In this document: one piece after another, positions 16,838 through 25,381 of the stretch
How the letters are laid out: each line of letters opens with the position of its first letter
Position numbering within the stretch: position 1 is the stretch's first letter
Source of the DNA: Bordetella parapertussis
GTDB taxonomy: Bacteria > Pseudomonadota > Gammaproteobacteria > Burkholderiales > SG8-39
Direction: 5' to 3'
NCBI GenBank assembly: GCA_945906975.1
Contig: CAMDRY010000001.1
Location: forward strand, 1 to 43,282
Length of the DNA stretch: 43,282 bases
Notes under the pieces: generated by a model
Database searches by the model: none
The model's input: the letters and a program-made list of their open reading frames with translations, nothing else
What the model was told of the DNA's origin: nothing
Translations under genes and position numbers: made by a program

Positions 16838-17626
16838 TCACCCGAGTGACGCGACAAAGCGCGTGATCGCCGCGAGCGTCGCCTCGGGCTGGTCTCGGTG
16901 CGGCGAGTGCTTGCAGGCGGCCAGTTTGACCAGATCGACCGGACCACCGGCCTGCGCCGCGATGGCCTCGAGCTGCGCCATGCTGCCGTACTCGTCATCG
17001 ATGCCTTGTAGCGCCATAAGCGGACAGCGTATAGACGACAGGCAGGCCTCGATATTCCAGGCACGAAAATCCGCATGCAGCCAGATGTCATTCCAGCCGT
17101 AAAAGGTTTTTGCGCTGTCGGCGTGATGTCGCGCCAGCTTTTGTGGCAGGTCCGTGGTCTCGAAGGCGGCCTTCGCCTCAGCGATACTCTTGACCGACAC
17201 ATCCTCGACAAACACATGCGGTGCCATCGCCACCACGCCACGCACCCCGGTACGCGGGTCGGCGTGCGCGCCGGCATGAATGAGCGCGATCGACGCGCCG
17301 TCGCTATGCCCGACCAGAACCGGCCGGTTGATACGCATTACGTCCAGTAACTCGGGCAGCACGTCCAGCGCCTCGCGGTGCATGTACTCAACAAGCCGCG
17401 GTGCATCAAGCACATCGGACTGCCCGTAGCCGTGGCGCGAGTAGGCGAGTACGGTGCAGCCGGTCGCGGCGGCGATTTTTCCCGGGAAATCACGCCATAG
17501 CGAAATCGAACCCAGGCCTTCGTGCAGCATGACGATAGCCGGCGCGCCGGCACGCGCGCCGGGTATCAGCCTGGTTTCGAGTCTGCGGCCCTGTATCAAA
17601 ACGAAAGTGGTCGGTGTGGCGGACAT
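16838..17626 (-). CDS. Alpha/beta hydrolase
   Basis: This 262-residue alpha/beta hydrolase has oxyanion motif MLHEGLGSISLW, nucleophile GHSDGAS (Ser108), acid LQGIDDEYG and histidine ACKHSPHRDQP. The motifs HEGLGS and GHSDGAS recur in small esterase/hydrolases near benzoate and other aromatic gene sets, but no specific substrate can be given. It is monocistronic by spacing: 92 bases separate its start from the convergent-side AttH-like gene. It has no signal peptide, so it is cytoplasmic. Confidence 0.88.
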   Translation of the reverse strand: MSATPTTFVLIQGRRLETRLIPGARAGAPAIVMLHEGLGSISLWRDFPGKIAAATGCTVLAYSRHGYGQSDVLDAPRLVEYMHREALDVLPELLDVMRINRPVLVGHSDGASIALIHAGAHADPRTGVRGVVAMAPHVFVEDVSVKSIAEAKAAFETTDLPQKLARHHADSAKTFYGWNDIWLHADFRAWNIEACLSSIRCPLMALQGIDDEYGSMAQLEAIAAQAGGPVDLVKLAACKHSPHRDQPEATLAAITRFVASLG

Positions 17627-17718
17627 GGATGATTTTCGCGATGTGTAAAGTCACGCGAAGTGTAGCCCAAACACGCGCGCAAACCGGCTCGCAGGCCCTT
17701 GGCGAAGCGTGGCGCAAC

Positions 17719-18810
17719 TCAAAGCTTCAGCGCCCTCCAGTACCCGGTCAATTCAAGATAGCCACGCGCGATTACGCGCCCGCCCTGTTTCGCCGTGACC
17801 GCGCCTTCCCAATAAATGGTGCCGGTGCTGGCGCGAGAATCGAGTTCCTGGTTGTCCAGCATGGGTTCAAGATCCAGTTCTAGCTCGCCGGCCCGGATAC
17901 GCATCGCCACCGGGTAACTGGCGCCGCTGGCCGCAGACTGCCAGTGACGCAGCGCTTGGAAGCTGACTTCTCCCGGCTTGAACACGCTGCGCGTGCCATC
18001 CGCGCGCCGCAGCGAACCGCCGGCCCAATATGTGGCTGCGCTGCGGGCAGCCGCGGCAACCCCAGTACTCGCCGCGCGAATGCGAAACAGCATCAGCGCC
18101 GAGCCATCGGCGAAATTCAGTCCGGTCCAGTCCCAGCCGGCCGCTTCGGGCGCGAGATAGTCGCTGGCCCACTCGTGATCGAGCCAGGCGGTGCCCGTCA
18201 CCGCAATCGGCCTGCCCTGCCGCACGATGCGCCCGGTGACCGCCAGATGCGGCAGACTGTAATAATGACTCGCCTGCGCCGCCCGCGGTCCCTTGCGGCT
18301 GAACCCACCCTCACCTTGCAGCAGCACCGGTTGGGTCTGGCGAAACTCGAGCTGGAGTTCAAAGCTGCGCGCCCGAATGCGTGCGATGAACACTTCGCCC
18401 TCGCGCCGCAATGACCAGTCATCAATCCACACATTGGCATCACCCTGCCTCGCTTCGGCGAGTTCCAACCCGGCGCGGCCGGCACGCTGGTCGTGCTCAA
18501 GTCGCCCAAGCGCAGGGTCGGCCAGCGCCGCATGGGCAAACAACAATTGCCTGGCGGCAAGTCGGCTCGCGCTCGCCTCGGCCACGCGAGGACGGTTGCG
18601 AAAAAAAGTCACCTGCACGCCCAACTCCTGGCCGGATGCGTCCTTGAGCCAACCGGTGATGTACCACCACTCGGTGCGAAATACCGGATGGCTTCCGTGG
18701 TCGCGCGGAAATACCAAGGGCACACCGGCACGCGCTGCCGCGTAGTCCGCTGCACCCGCCGGCGCCGACAGCAGCGCCAGCGGCGTGATAAGAAAATCGC
18801 GGCGCCTCAC
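17719..18810 (-). CDS. AttH/CrtC-like lipocalin-domain protein, Tat-exported
   Basis: This 363-residue protein starts MRRRDFLITPLALLSAPAGA, a twin-arginine-type signal. It then has the AttH/carotenoid 1,2-hydratase-like fold: FRTEWWYITGWLKD near residue 45, the central LDHEWASDY near 210 and GWDWTGLNFADGSALMLF. WWY and DHEW are the conserved blocks of this family. Homologues sit beside FtsX-type ABC permeases, as here, where its start overlaps the permease stop by four bases. It probably works in the periplasm with that exporter. The true biochemical role of AttH-type partners is not established. Confidence 0.88.
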   Translation of the reverse strand: MRRRDFLITPLALLSAPAGAADYAAARAGVPLVFPRDHGSHPVFRTEWWYITGWLKDASGQELGVQVTFFRNRPRVAEASASRLAARQLLFAHAALADPALGRLEHDQRAGRAGLELAEARQGDANVWIDDWSLRREGEVFIARIRARSFELQLEFRQTQPVLLQGEGGFSRKGPRAAQASHYYSLPHLAVTGRIVRQGRPIAVTGTAWLDHEWASDYLAPEAAGWDWTGLNFADGSALMLFRIRAASTGVAAAARSAATYWAGGSLRRADGTRSVFKPGEVSFQALRHWQSAASGASYPVAMRIRAGELELDLEPMLDNQELDSRASTGTIYWEGAVTAKQGGRVIARGYLELTGYWRALKL

Positions 18811-21521
18811 CAGTCCTCCCGCACCGCGCGCACGGCCTCACCCGACAAGGCGCGGCGCGCGCTCAGCAATGCCGCCAGTACAGCCATCGCCAGCAACGCC
18901 ACAGCCAGCAGCCCCAACTTGTCCCAAGGGATATGGATATCCATGCCCCAGTGAAAAGACTGGCGATTGATGACATGCACCAGGATGAGCGACAACACCC
19001 ATCCGAGCGCGAGGCCGACCACCAGACCAAGGCCGCACACCAACAAGGCCTCGTGCGCGATCATCGCGGCGATTTGCCGCCTTGTCATGCCCACATGGCG
19101 CAGCATGCCAAATTCGCGCCGCCGCGCCAGCACCAGCGCACCAAAACTGGTCGACAGCCCGAACAGGCCGATCAGCACCGCCGATGCTTCCAGTGCGTAA
19201 GTCACGGCAAAAGTGCGGTCAAAAATCCGCAATGAAAGGGCGCGTATCTCGCCGGGTTCGCCGAATTCAATGCGCTCCTCACCGCCCAGCACGCCGCGTA
19301 TGGCTTTTTTGGCTACATCGGCGTTGATACCTGCGGCCAGCAGCAACGCCGCATCGGTGACCAGCGCATCGCCACTCAGCGCAACATAGCGGCTGCGCTC
19401 TATTACGAATGCGCCCTGTTGCCTGGCGTAGTCGCGCCAGACACCGGCGACACGAAAGCGCACCTTGCGCCCGGCAATGGGCAGGTCCACCGTTGTACCC
19501 GGCACCAGTTTGTACAGATCCGCCGCCGCTTCGCTCACCCATACCGGCGCGTGGGTAATGGCAGCCGTTGCCGCCTTGTCTGCCGGCGCTTCAGTCACAA
19601 GGGGAAGCGCCCTCCCCGGGTCGGCCGGATCGATCTCGCGCGCCAGCAAGGCAACCTGCGGCCTGCCCTCGGCCAGCAGGATTTGCTGCGCGCGCATGAA
19701 ATCGACGCGACGCAACTCGGGCAGCGCGGCAATACGCCGCTGTTCCTCCGGCGAAATGAACACACCGTCCGCCCCGGCGGGCACGCGCAAATACAATTCC
19801 GCCGGCAGCACACGGGTCAGCCAGTCATCGAGCGACTGGCGGAATGAGGAGACCATGATGGCCATCGCCACTATCAGTGAAAAGCTCGCCACGATGGCTG
19901 CGAGGCTCACCGTCGCCTGTCCCGGCGAGGCCGCCAGTTGCAGGCGCGCGAGGCGCGTCGCTACACTCCGGGCTGCCGGCAGGTACGCAAAGACCAGCGC
20001 CGCCATGCGCGGCATCAGCAAGACCGTGCCAAACAACACCAGGGCGATAGAAATATAGCCGGCGAGGGGCAGGCCGTTGACCGGCCCGACGAGCGTCAGC
20101 AGCCCCCCTATCGCGAGGCAGATGATGCCGGGCCAGGCGCGGCGCAGGCGCGCGAGGGCTTGCTGCTCGTCGCCGGCCTTGAGCGCCTGTGCCGGGGCGG
20201 CCTGCGCCGCTTCGAGCGCGGGTGCCAGACTGCCGGCCAGCGCGGCGACAAGTCCCAACAGCAAGAAGAGCAACAACAAGTCCGGTTCAAAGCGCAGTTC
20301 GGGTTGCAGGCCGCGAAAAAATCCCGACCCGAGGTCGGCGCCAAAGCGCGCCAGCACCAGCGCGGCCGCGGCATGACCAAGGGCCAGCCCCAAAAGTGCG
20401 CCAGCCAGGCCGATGACACCGGCCTCAGCGAGCAGCAGCGCGGCAAGCCCGCGGCGCGTCACGCCCAGCACACGCAACAAGGCCAACTGGCTGCGCCGTT
20501 GCACCACTGTCAGCGCCTGCGTCGAGAACACCAGGAAGGCGCCGGTAAAGAGCGCCATCAAGGCCAGCACATTGAGGTTGACGCGATAGGCACGGGTGAG
20601 CGTGGCGTTGCGCGTGACATTGGCGTGCGGCGCCTCGATAAAGAGCCCCGCGGGCAGCGCAGCGGCAATGGCCTCGCGCACACGCTGCGTATCGGCCCCG
20701 GGACGCAGACGCAGGTCGATGCGATTGATCAGGCCGGGCCTGCCGGCGCCGGCCGTCACGCCAAAGGCTTCCTGGGCCGCTGCGATATCCATGATGGCGT
20801 AGCGCTCACCCCCGGCTGCGAGCAGCCCGGCGATGCGAAATACGCGCTCACCCAGTCCGGCGCGCAGCGCCAGCTTGTCACCCGCTCCCAGCTGCAGCGC
20901 GCTCGCCGCGGCGGGGCTGAGGTATAGCGTGTCATGGCGCAGCATGTCCAAGCTGTCGGTCGGCTTTGGGTCCTGCTTTGCGTCCTGCCTTGCGTCCCCC
21001 TGTACAGCCGGCTGCGCGCCAGATTGCATTCCCACTGCCAATGCAGACTGCATCGCCACCAGCTCGGGCTGGATCTGTGCGGCACGAAAGACATCAAGGC
21101 CGAGCACCCGCAGCGTCGTCGGAGCCGTGCCGCCCGGTCGCGCCGGCGCCCCTTCAGTCCTGCCCCCATCGGCCAGCACGAAGGCATTGGAAAGCCGCAA
21201 TTCGAGTTCCAGCACCGGGCTTGCCACCGCCACCTCGGCGCGGCGCGCCAGTTGCGCGTACAGGTCCTCGTCGAATCCGCCGCGCGGCCCGCGTACCTCG
21301 AGATCGGCACTGCCCGACAAGGTCTGCACCGCCTGCTCCATTTCGGCCACCGCAGCGCGGTTGATAATTTGAATGGCATAGCCCATCGCCACACCGAGCG
21401 CAATGGCCAGCATGGAGACGAAGGCCCTGCCCTTGTGCAGGCGCAGCGGCGCAAGTGCCAGCGGCAAATAGGCCAGTGGCAGGAAGCGCAGCAATCGCGA
21501 CCGATTAGGCGTCAGTTTCAA
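18807..21521 (-). CDS. FtsX-like ABC transporter permease (two FtsX domains)
   Basis: This protein of about 904 residues has an N-terminal helix with LHKGRAFVSMLAIALGVAMG, a large periplasmic region, and a first set of helices (VNLNVLALMALFTGAFLVFS and LALLRVLGVTRRGLAALLLAE). Further helices and a second periplasmic domain follow, and the C-terminal FtsX block is FGMLRHVGMTRRQIAAMIAHE. It is the membrane part of a MacB/YbbP-type module that moves or extracts lipids or lipoproteins. The start at 21521 is a TTG without visible ribosome site; TTG 21494 is an alternative. A dispersed repeat lies directly upstream, between it and its ATPase gene. An in-frame 12-bp repeat encodes a QDAK-like series near residues 175-187. 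Confidence 0.9.
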   Translation of the reverse strand: MKLTPNRSRLLRFLPLAYLPLALAPLRLHKGRAFVSMLAIALGVAMGYAIQIINRAAVAEMEQAVQTLSGSADLEVRGPRGGFDEDLYAQLARRAEVAVASPVLELELRLSNAFVLADGGRTEGAPARPGGTAPTTLRVLGLDVFRAAQIQPELVAMQSALAVGMQSGAQPAVQGDARQDAKQDPKPTDSLDMLRHDTLYLSPAAASALQLGAGDKLALRAGLGERVFRIAGLLAAGGERYAIMDIAAAQEAFGVTAGAGRPGLINRIDLRLRPGADTQRVREAIAAALPAGLFIEAPHANVTRNATLTRAYRVNLNVLALMALFTGAFLVFSTQALTVVQRRSQLALLRVLGVTRRGLAALLLAEAGVIGLAGALLGLALGHAAAALVLARFGADLGSGFFRGLQPELRFEPDLLLLFLLLGLVAALAGSLAPALEAAQAAPAQALKAGDEQQALARLRRAWPGIICLAIGGLLTLVGPVNGLPLAGYISIALVLFGTVLLMPRMAALVFAYLPAARSVATRLARLQLAASPGQATVSLAAIVASFSLIVAMAIMVSSFRQSLDDWLTRVLPAELYLRVPAGADGVFISPEEQRRIAALPELRRVDFMRAQQILLAEGRPQVALLAREIDPADPGRALPLVTEAPADKAATAAITHAPVWVSEAAADLYKLVPGTTVDLPIAGRKVRFRVAGVWRDYARQQGAFVIERSRYVALSGDALVTDAALLLAAGINADVAKKAIRGVLGGEERIEFGEPGEIRALSLRIFDRTFAVTYALEASAVLIGLFGLSTSFGALVLARRREFGMLRHVGMTRRQIAAMIAHEALLVCGLGLVVGLALGWVLSLILVHVINRQSFHWGMDIHIPWDKLGLLAVALLAMAVLAALLSARRALSGEAVRAVREDW
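20961..20996 (-). repeat. Three in-frame 12-bp repeats within the FtsX permease gene
   Basis: Read on the minus strand the units are GACGCAAGGCAG, GACGCAAAGCAG and GACCCAAAGCCG, encoding DARQ, DAKQ and DPKP. They lie in the first periplasmic domain and keep frame, so they add a charged linker of variable potential length. Confidence 0.75.
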
Positions 21522-21531
21522 AATAAAATCA

Positions 21532-21699
21532 TGTCATTGCGAGCGCAGCGAAGCAATCTCGTCGCCGTCGCGAAAAACGCTGCCATGCAAAAAGATTGCT
21601 TCGTCACTGCGTTCCTCGCAATGACAGTGGTGCTGACGGGATTGCTTCGCCCCCTCCGGGGACTTCCTTCGGGGCGTCGCTTCACTCCTCGCCATGACA
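21532..21699. repeat. REP-like palindromic dispersed repeat
   Basis: Left arm TGTCATTGCGAG at 21532-21543 and right arm CTCGCAATGACA at 21615-21626 are perfect complements. Inner arms GAAGCAATCT (21550-21559) and AGATTGCTTC (21593-21602) also pair, giving a hairpin of about 95 bases. A second right-arm-like copy (ATTGCTTCG ... CGCCATGACA) follows at 21651-21699. The GTCATTGCGAG...GAAGCAATC motif is a repeat seen in many bacterial genomes. It splits the ABC ATPase from the permease. Confidence 0.85.
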
Positions 21700-21706
21700 A
21701 GCATGC

Positions 21707-22369
21707 TCAGGCCGGCCGCAGGCCGTCGGCGCCGAGGATCAGCACGCGATCAGCGGTCGCGGCGGCGGCACGGGAATGGGTCACCAGGATACCCGCCGCA
21801 TTAGCCGCCTTGATGCGCGCCCGCAGCAGCTCCAGCACCTGTGACGCGCTCTCCGGATCGAGGTTGCCGGTGGGCTCGTCGGCCAACACCAGGCGCGGCT
21901 TGTGCACCAGGGCGCGCGCGATGGCCACGCGTTGCAACTCGCCGCCCGATAACTCCCGCGGCAGACTGTCACTACGCTCCCCCAACCTCACCGCCTCGAG
22001 CATGACCCGCACCGGCGCCGCAGTATCGGCCGCGCCAGCAAGCATCAAAGGCAAGGCGACGTTCTGCGCCACGCTCAGATACGGCAGGATGTGAAAAGCC
22101 TGAAAAACAAAGCCCATGGAATCGCGGCGCAAGCGCGTCAGCGCGTCATCGTCCATCACTCCGAGGTCGCGATCATCGAGCAGGATACGACCGCTATCGG
22201 GCGTGTCCAGGCCCGCAACCAGATTGAGCAGCGTGGATTTGCCGATGCCCGACTCGCCCATAACGGCCACGTACTCACCGGCATCGAGCACCAGCGACAC
22301 ATCGCGCAACACTTTGCGCTCACGCAGGCCGTGGTAAGTCTTCCCTAGCGACTCGATGCGCAGCAGCAT
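21707..22369 (-). CDS. ABC transporter ATP-binding protein (LolD/MacB-type)
   Basis: This protein of about 220 residues has Walker [11 protein letters not shown]-loop [19 protein letters not shown], signature [15 protein letters not shown] and Walker [13 protein letters not shown], followed by THS. The FQxFHLLPxLxxxxNV and DEPTGNLD phrases are typical of MacB/LolD/YbbA ATPases that drive FtsX-type permeases. ATG 22369 is favoured over an in-frame TTG at 22393, because it sits directly at the stop of the upstream DUF2798-like gene (TGA then ATG). The downstream permease is its partner, although a REP-like repeat of about 170 bases lies between. Confidence 0.9.
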   Translation of the reverse strand: MLLRIESLGKTYHGLRERKVLRDVSLVLDAGEYVAVMGESGIGKSTLLNLVAGLDTPDSGRILLDDRDLGVMDDDALTRLRRDSMGFVFQAFHILPYLSVAQNVALPLMLAGAADTAAPVRVMLEAVRLGERSDSLPRELSGGELQRVAIARALVHKPRLVLADEPTGNLDPESASQVLELLRARIKAANAAGILVTHSRAAAATADRVLILGADGLRPA

Positions 22370-22370
22370 C

Positions 22371-22604
22371 TCAGGCGGGCTCTTCGACGACAAGGCGGGT
22401 GAGCTTGTTCGCCATCGGTCCCCACAGCAATGCGGTCGCCCAGGCGGTCGGCCAGGACATCAACCAGGTCGTAAGCCAGCTCAGAACAAATCCATCGGCG
22501 AGGCCGCGATTGACCAGGGTCGCGACACAGGTCACGACCAGCACCATCATAGAAGTGAGCACGGCGACGTGGGCGGGCCGGTAAAACTTGCGGGGAATTT
22601 TCAT
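22371..22604 (-). CDS. Small DUF2798-like membrane protein
   Basis: This 77-residue protein has two hydrophobic helices: MKIPRKFYRPAHVAVLTSMM leads into VLVVTCVATLVNRG, then FVLSWLTTWLMSWPTAWATA. The second helix pattern W-x-x-x-W-x-x-x-W-P-x-A and the terminal GPMANKLTRLVV fit the DUF2798 family of small inner-membrane proteins of unknown role. I start it at ATG 22604, with AGGTGG just upstream. A much longer open frame exists in phase but lacks protein character. It ends one base before the ABC ATPase ATG, so the two are probably translationally coupled. Confidence 0.8.
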   Translation of the reverse strand: MKIPRKFYRPAHVAVLTSMMVLVVTCVATLVNRGLADGFVLSWLTTWLMSWPTAWATALLWGPMANKLTRLVVEEPA

Positions 22605-22698
22605 CGATCCACCTGTGCCGGTCTGCTGCATTAACAATAACACCCGCCAAGCGCGTCTGTTCAGCCGAAAACTTTTCCCTGCCGCCGCACAGCGAGAC

Positions 22699-23415
22699 TC
22701 ACACGCCCAGATGCTGGCGATGCAACTCCGGCCGGGCGTGCAGATCGGCGCTTGCGCCTTCAAAAACAACGACCCCCTTGACCAGGATGACGACACGATC
22801 CGAAATCGCGGAAACGGCCTTGAAGTTCTTGTCGACAATGACGGTAGCGATCCCCGCTGCCTTGATGCGTTTGACGATGCTCCAGATCTCGCGCGCGATA
22901 AGCGGTGCAAGACCTTCGGTGGCTTCATCGAGAATCAGCAGGTCAGGATGGGTCATCAGCGCGCGACCTATGGTCAGCATTTGCTGCTCACCGCCCGACA
23001 GCTGCGCACCGCCGTGACTGAGGCGCTCCGAAAGCCGGGGAAAGGTTTCCATCACACGCTCAAAAGTCCAGTCGTTCTGGCCGTCCGCGCCGGGTCTCGC
23101 CGCCATCAGCAGGTTCTCGCGCACCGACAGGTTGGGAAAAATGCCGCGACCCTCGGGCACATAGGCGATGCCCATGCGGGCGATGGCGTGAGGTGCAGCA
23201 TCCGTCACCGCCCTGCCCTTCACGCTGACTACGCCCTCTTGTGGTGGCACCAGGCCAAGCATGCTTTTGAGCAGCGTGCTCTTGCCCATGCCGTTGCGCC
23301 CCATCAGCCCGACGGTCTCACCGCGCGCAACGGTGAAATCGACGCCATGCAAAATGTGGCTGGCACCGTAATACGTGTGCAAGCCGCGAGCCTGCAGAAG
23401 GAGCTCAGCACTCAT
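22699..23415 (-). CDS. livF: Branched-chain-amino-acid-type ABC transporter ATPase (LivF)
   Basis: This 238-residue LivF-type ATPase has Walker A GRNGMGKST, signature LSGGEQQMLTIGRAL, Walker B LLILDEATEGLAP and GIAYVPEGRGIFPNLSVREN. The LDEATEGLAP and PEGRGIFP phrases mark LivF of HAAT-family importers. It is the last gene of the five-gene Liv set on this strand. In benzoate-degrading betaproteobacteria, Liv-like systems near CoA-ligase genes are often proposed to import aromatic acids, and the same may hold here. AAGGAC lies about ten bases before the ATG. Confidence 0.93.
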   Translation of the reverse strand: MSAELLLQARGLHTYYGASHILHGVDFTVARGETVGLMGRNGMGKSTLLKSMLGLVPPQEGVVSVKGRAVTDAAPHAIARMGIAYVPEGRGIFPNLSVRENLLMAARPGADGQNDWTFERVMETFPRLSERLSHGGAQLSGGEQQMLTIGRALMTHPDLLILDEATEGLAPLIAREIWSIVKRIKAAGIATVIVDKNFKAVSAISDRVVILVKGVVVFEGASADLHARPELHRQHLGV

Positions 23416-23471
23416 TGGGGCACAGTCCTTGTGCTGAAAAGCATGACTGCGTCAGCGCTGCTGCGAACCCA

Positions 23472-23500
23472 CCCCCTCCCCCTTGACGGGAGAGGAAACC
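23472..23500. repeat. Short imperfect palindrome between livG and livF
   Basis: CCTCCCCC-TTGAC-GGGAGAGG forms a stem with one mismatch within the 137-base gap between the two ATPase genes. It looks like the C-rich palindromes dispersed in many proteobacterial genomes. It could pause or stabilise the liv transcript. Confidence 0.4.
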
Positions 23501-23552
23501 AATCAATGACTGGAAATGCCCGCCAGGCGCGGCTTTCCAGCCGACAGCGTGG

Positions 23553-24314
23553 CTATTCATGCAACACCTCATCGGTACCCAGATACGCCTCCTGCACTGC
23601 CGGACTGGAGCGAATTTGCTCGGGCGTGCCCGATTCGAGCACCGTGCCATTGACCATGACAGTAAGCGTGTCGGCCAGGCTGAACACGGCATCCATATCG
23701 TGCTCAATCAAAAAAATGGCGTGGCTTTCACGCAGGCGGCGAAGCAGGGCAACCATGCTCGCCGATTCATCAGCGCCCATGCCAGCCAGTGGCTCATCGA
23801 GCAGCAACACGCTAGGCTGCGTAGCGAGGGTCATGGCGATCTCAAGCTGACGCTGCTCACCGTGCGATAGCGTCATGGCCGGCACACCGGCGCGCGCCTC
23901 CAGGCCCGCCGACGCGAGGGCCGACTCCGCGGCACGGTTCACCTCGGCATACGCCGTGGCGGGCCGCAAAAAGCGCATGGACGAGGACAGCCGCGACTGC
24001 GCCGCGAGGCGGCAATTCTCGAACACGGTAAAGGGCAAAAAAATATTGGTCTTCTGGTAACTGCGGCCGACCCCACGCTGCGAAATACGATGCGCCGGCA
24101 GGCCGGTAATGTCCTCGCCACGCAACAGCACGCGCCCCGAACTGGGCGGCAGGTCGCCCGACAGCAAATTAGTGAGCGTGGATTTGCCCGCACCGTTGGG
24201 GCCGATCACCGCATGCACCTGACCCATGCCGACCTCGAGGCTCACGTCATTGACGGCAGTAAGCCCGCCAAAATGGCGCGTCAGCCTCTCGGTGCGCAGC
24301 ACGGCTTGCTTCAC
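23553..24314 (-). CDS. livG: Branched-chain-amino-acid-type ABC transporter ATPase (LivG)
   Basis: This 253-residue LivG-type ATPase has LTRHFGGLTAVNDVSLEV, Walker A GPNGAGKST, VGRSYQKTNIFLPFTVFEN, signature LSHGEQRQLEIAMTLA, Walker B VLLLDEPLAGMGADE and IEHDMDAVFSLAD. The LSHGEQ signature, with His in place of Gly, and the IEHDM switch are standard for LivG. Its start overlaps the end of livM by four bases. It pairs with LivF in the importer. Confidence 0.93.
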   Translation of the reverse strand: MKQAVLRTERLTRHFGGLTAVNDVSLEVGMGQVHAVIGPNGAGKSTLTNLLSGDLPPSSGRVLLRGEDITGLPAHRISQRGVGRSYQKTNIFLPFTVFENCRLAAQSRLSSSMRFLRPATAYAEVNRAAESALASAGLEARAGVPAMTLSHGEQRQLEIAMTLATQPSVLLLDEPLAGMGADESASMVALLRRLRESHAIFLIEHDMDAVFSLADTLTVMVNGTVLESGTPEQIRSSPAVQEAYLGTDEVLHE

Positions 24315-25381
24315 GCCCGCCCCCCGTTGCCCGGCCTAGCTTCCGGCCTGTGCTTGCCAAGCAGGCGCCGCACCAGGCCCGAAACCAGTCCAACCAGCCC
24401 CTCCGGCAGCATGATGGAGGTCAGAACGATGAACCCGCCCATGAGCAAATGCCAGTGCTTGGTCAGGCCCTGAAACCACAGTTCGAGCAGCATCCACACC
24501 GCCGCGCCGATGATGGGTCCGCGCAAGGTGCCCATGCCGCCCAGGATGACCATCATCATCACCGCACCGGACAAATGCCAGCCCATCATTTCCGGGTTGA
24601 CCACCCCGAACTGCACCGCCGCGAGATAACCGGCCACACCGGCCGTGGCACCGGCGAGCACGAAACACGCAAGCTTGTAACGAAAGGTGGCGTAGCCGAG
24701 CGAGTTCATGCGGTGCTCGTTGGCCTTGATGCCGGCAAGGACGCGGCCAAAGGGCGAGGCCAGCACCACGCGCAGCAGCAGGTAGACCGCCACAAACATC
24801 ACCAACACAAGGTAATAGACGTGGGTGAAATTATCGAGATTAAAAGGCTGCCAGTCGCCGATTTTCGCCACCGGCCGCATGTCGATATAAATGCCGTCGT
24901 TGCCGCCGGCGATCTTGGTGTCATAAAATAAAAAGAACAGCATCTGCGCGAATGCGAGCGTCACCATGATGAAATAAATGCCCTGCATGCGTACGACAAA
25001 AAAACCTATGAGCAACGCGACCAAGCCGCTCGCCGCGATGGCCAAAGGAAACGATGTCCAGAAGTTCGCCGCCTGGTATTGCGGCGTGAGCAGCGCCAGC
25101 GCATAACCCGCGACGCCGTAAAAAGCGGCATGACCGAAGGAGACCAGGCCGGTATAACCGAGCAGCAAATCCAGGCTCATGGCGAAGATGCCCATGATCA
25201 GTATCTTGGCGAAAAACTGCACATAGAATTTCTCGACCAGGTGCGGCACCAGCGCCAAGGCGAGCAGCACGACCGCCAACACGACGAGGCCGGCATAAGC
25301 GCCCTGGCCCTGCACGCTCGCGCTTGGGTTTGGACGTGCGCTGTTCAAAACTTTTTCCCGAACAGGCCTTCGGGCCGCCAC
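24311..25381 (-). CDS. livM: Branched-chain-amino-acid-type ABC transporter permease (LivM)
   Basis: This permease of about 356 residues has the LivM signature LDLLLGYTGLVSFGHAAFYG (about 70-89) and a later FRYKLACFVLAGATAGVAGY. The end GLTKHWHLLMGGFIVLTSIM is also typical. It has around nine helices. The start is uncertain: ATG 25381 overlaps livH by 37 bases, and TTG 25348 overlaps its stop by four bases, a spacing seen at coupled genes. It works with LivH as the membrane channel of the importer. Confidence 0.92.
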   Translation of the reverse strand: MAARRPVREKVLNSARPNPSASVQGQGAYAGLVVLAVVLLALALVPHLVEKFYVQFFAKILIMGIFAMSLDLLLGYTGLVSFGHAAFYGVAGYALALLTPQYQAANFWTSFPLAIAASGLVALLIGFFVVRMQGIYFIMVTLAFAQMLFFLFYDTKIAGGNDGIYIDMRPVAKIGDWQPFNLDNFTHVYYLVLVMFVAVYLLLRVVLASPFGRVLAGIKANEHRMNSLGYATFRYKLACFVLAGATAGVAGYLAAVQFGVVNPEMMGWHLSGAVMMMVILGGMGTLRGPIIGAAVWMLLELWFQGLTKHWHLLMGGFIVLTSIMLPEGLVGLVSGLVRRLLGKHRPEARPGNGGRA

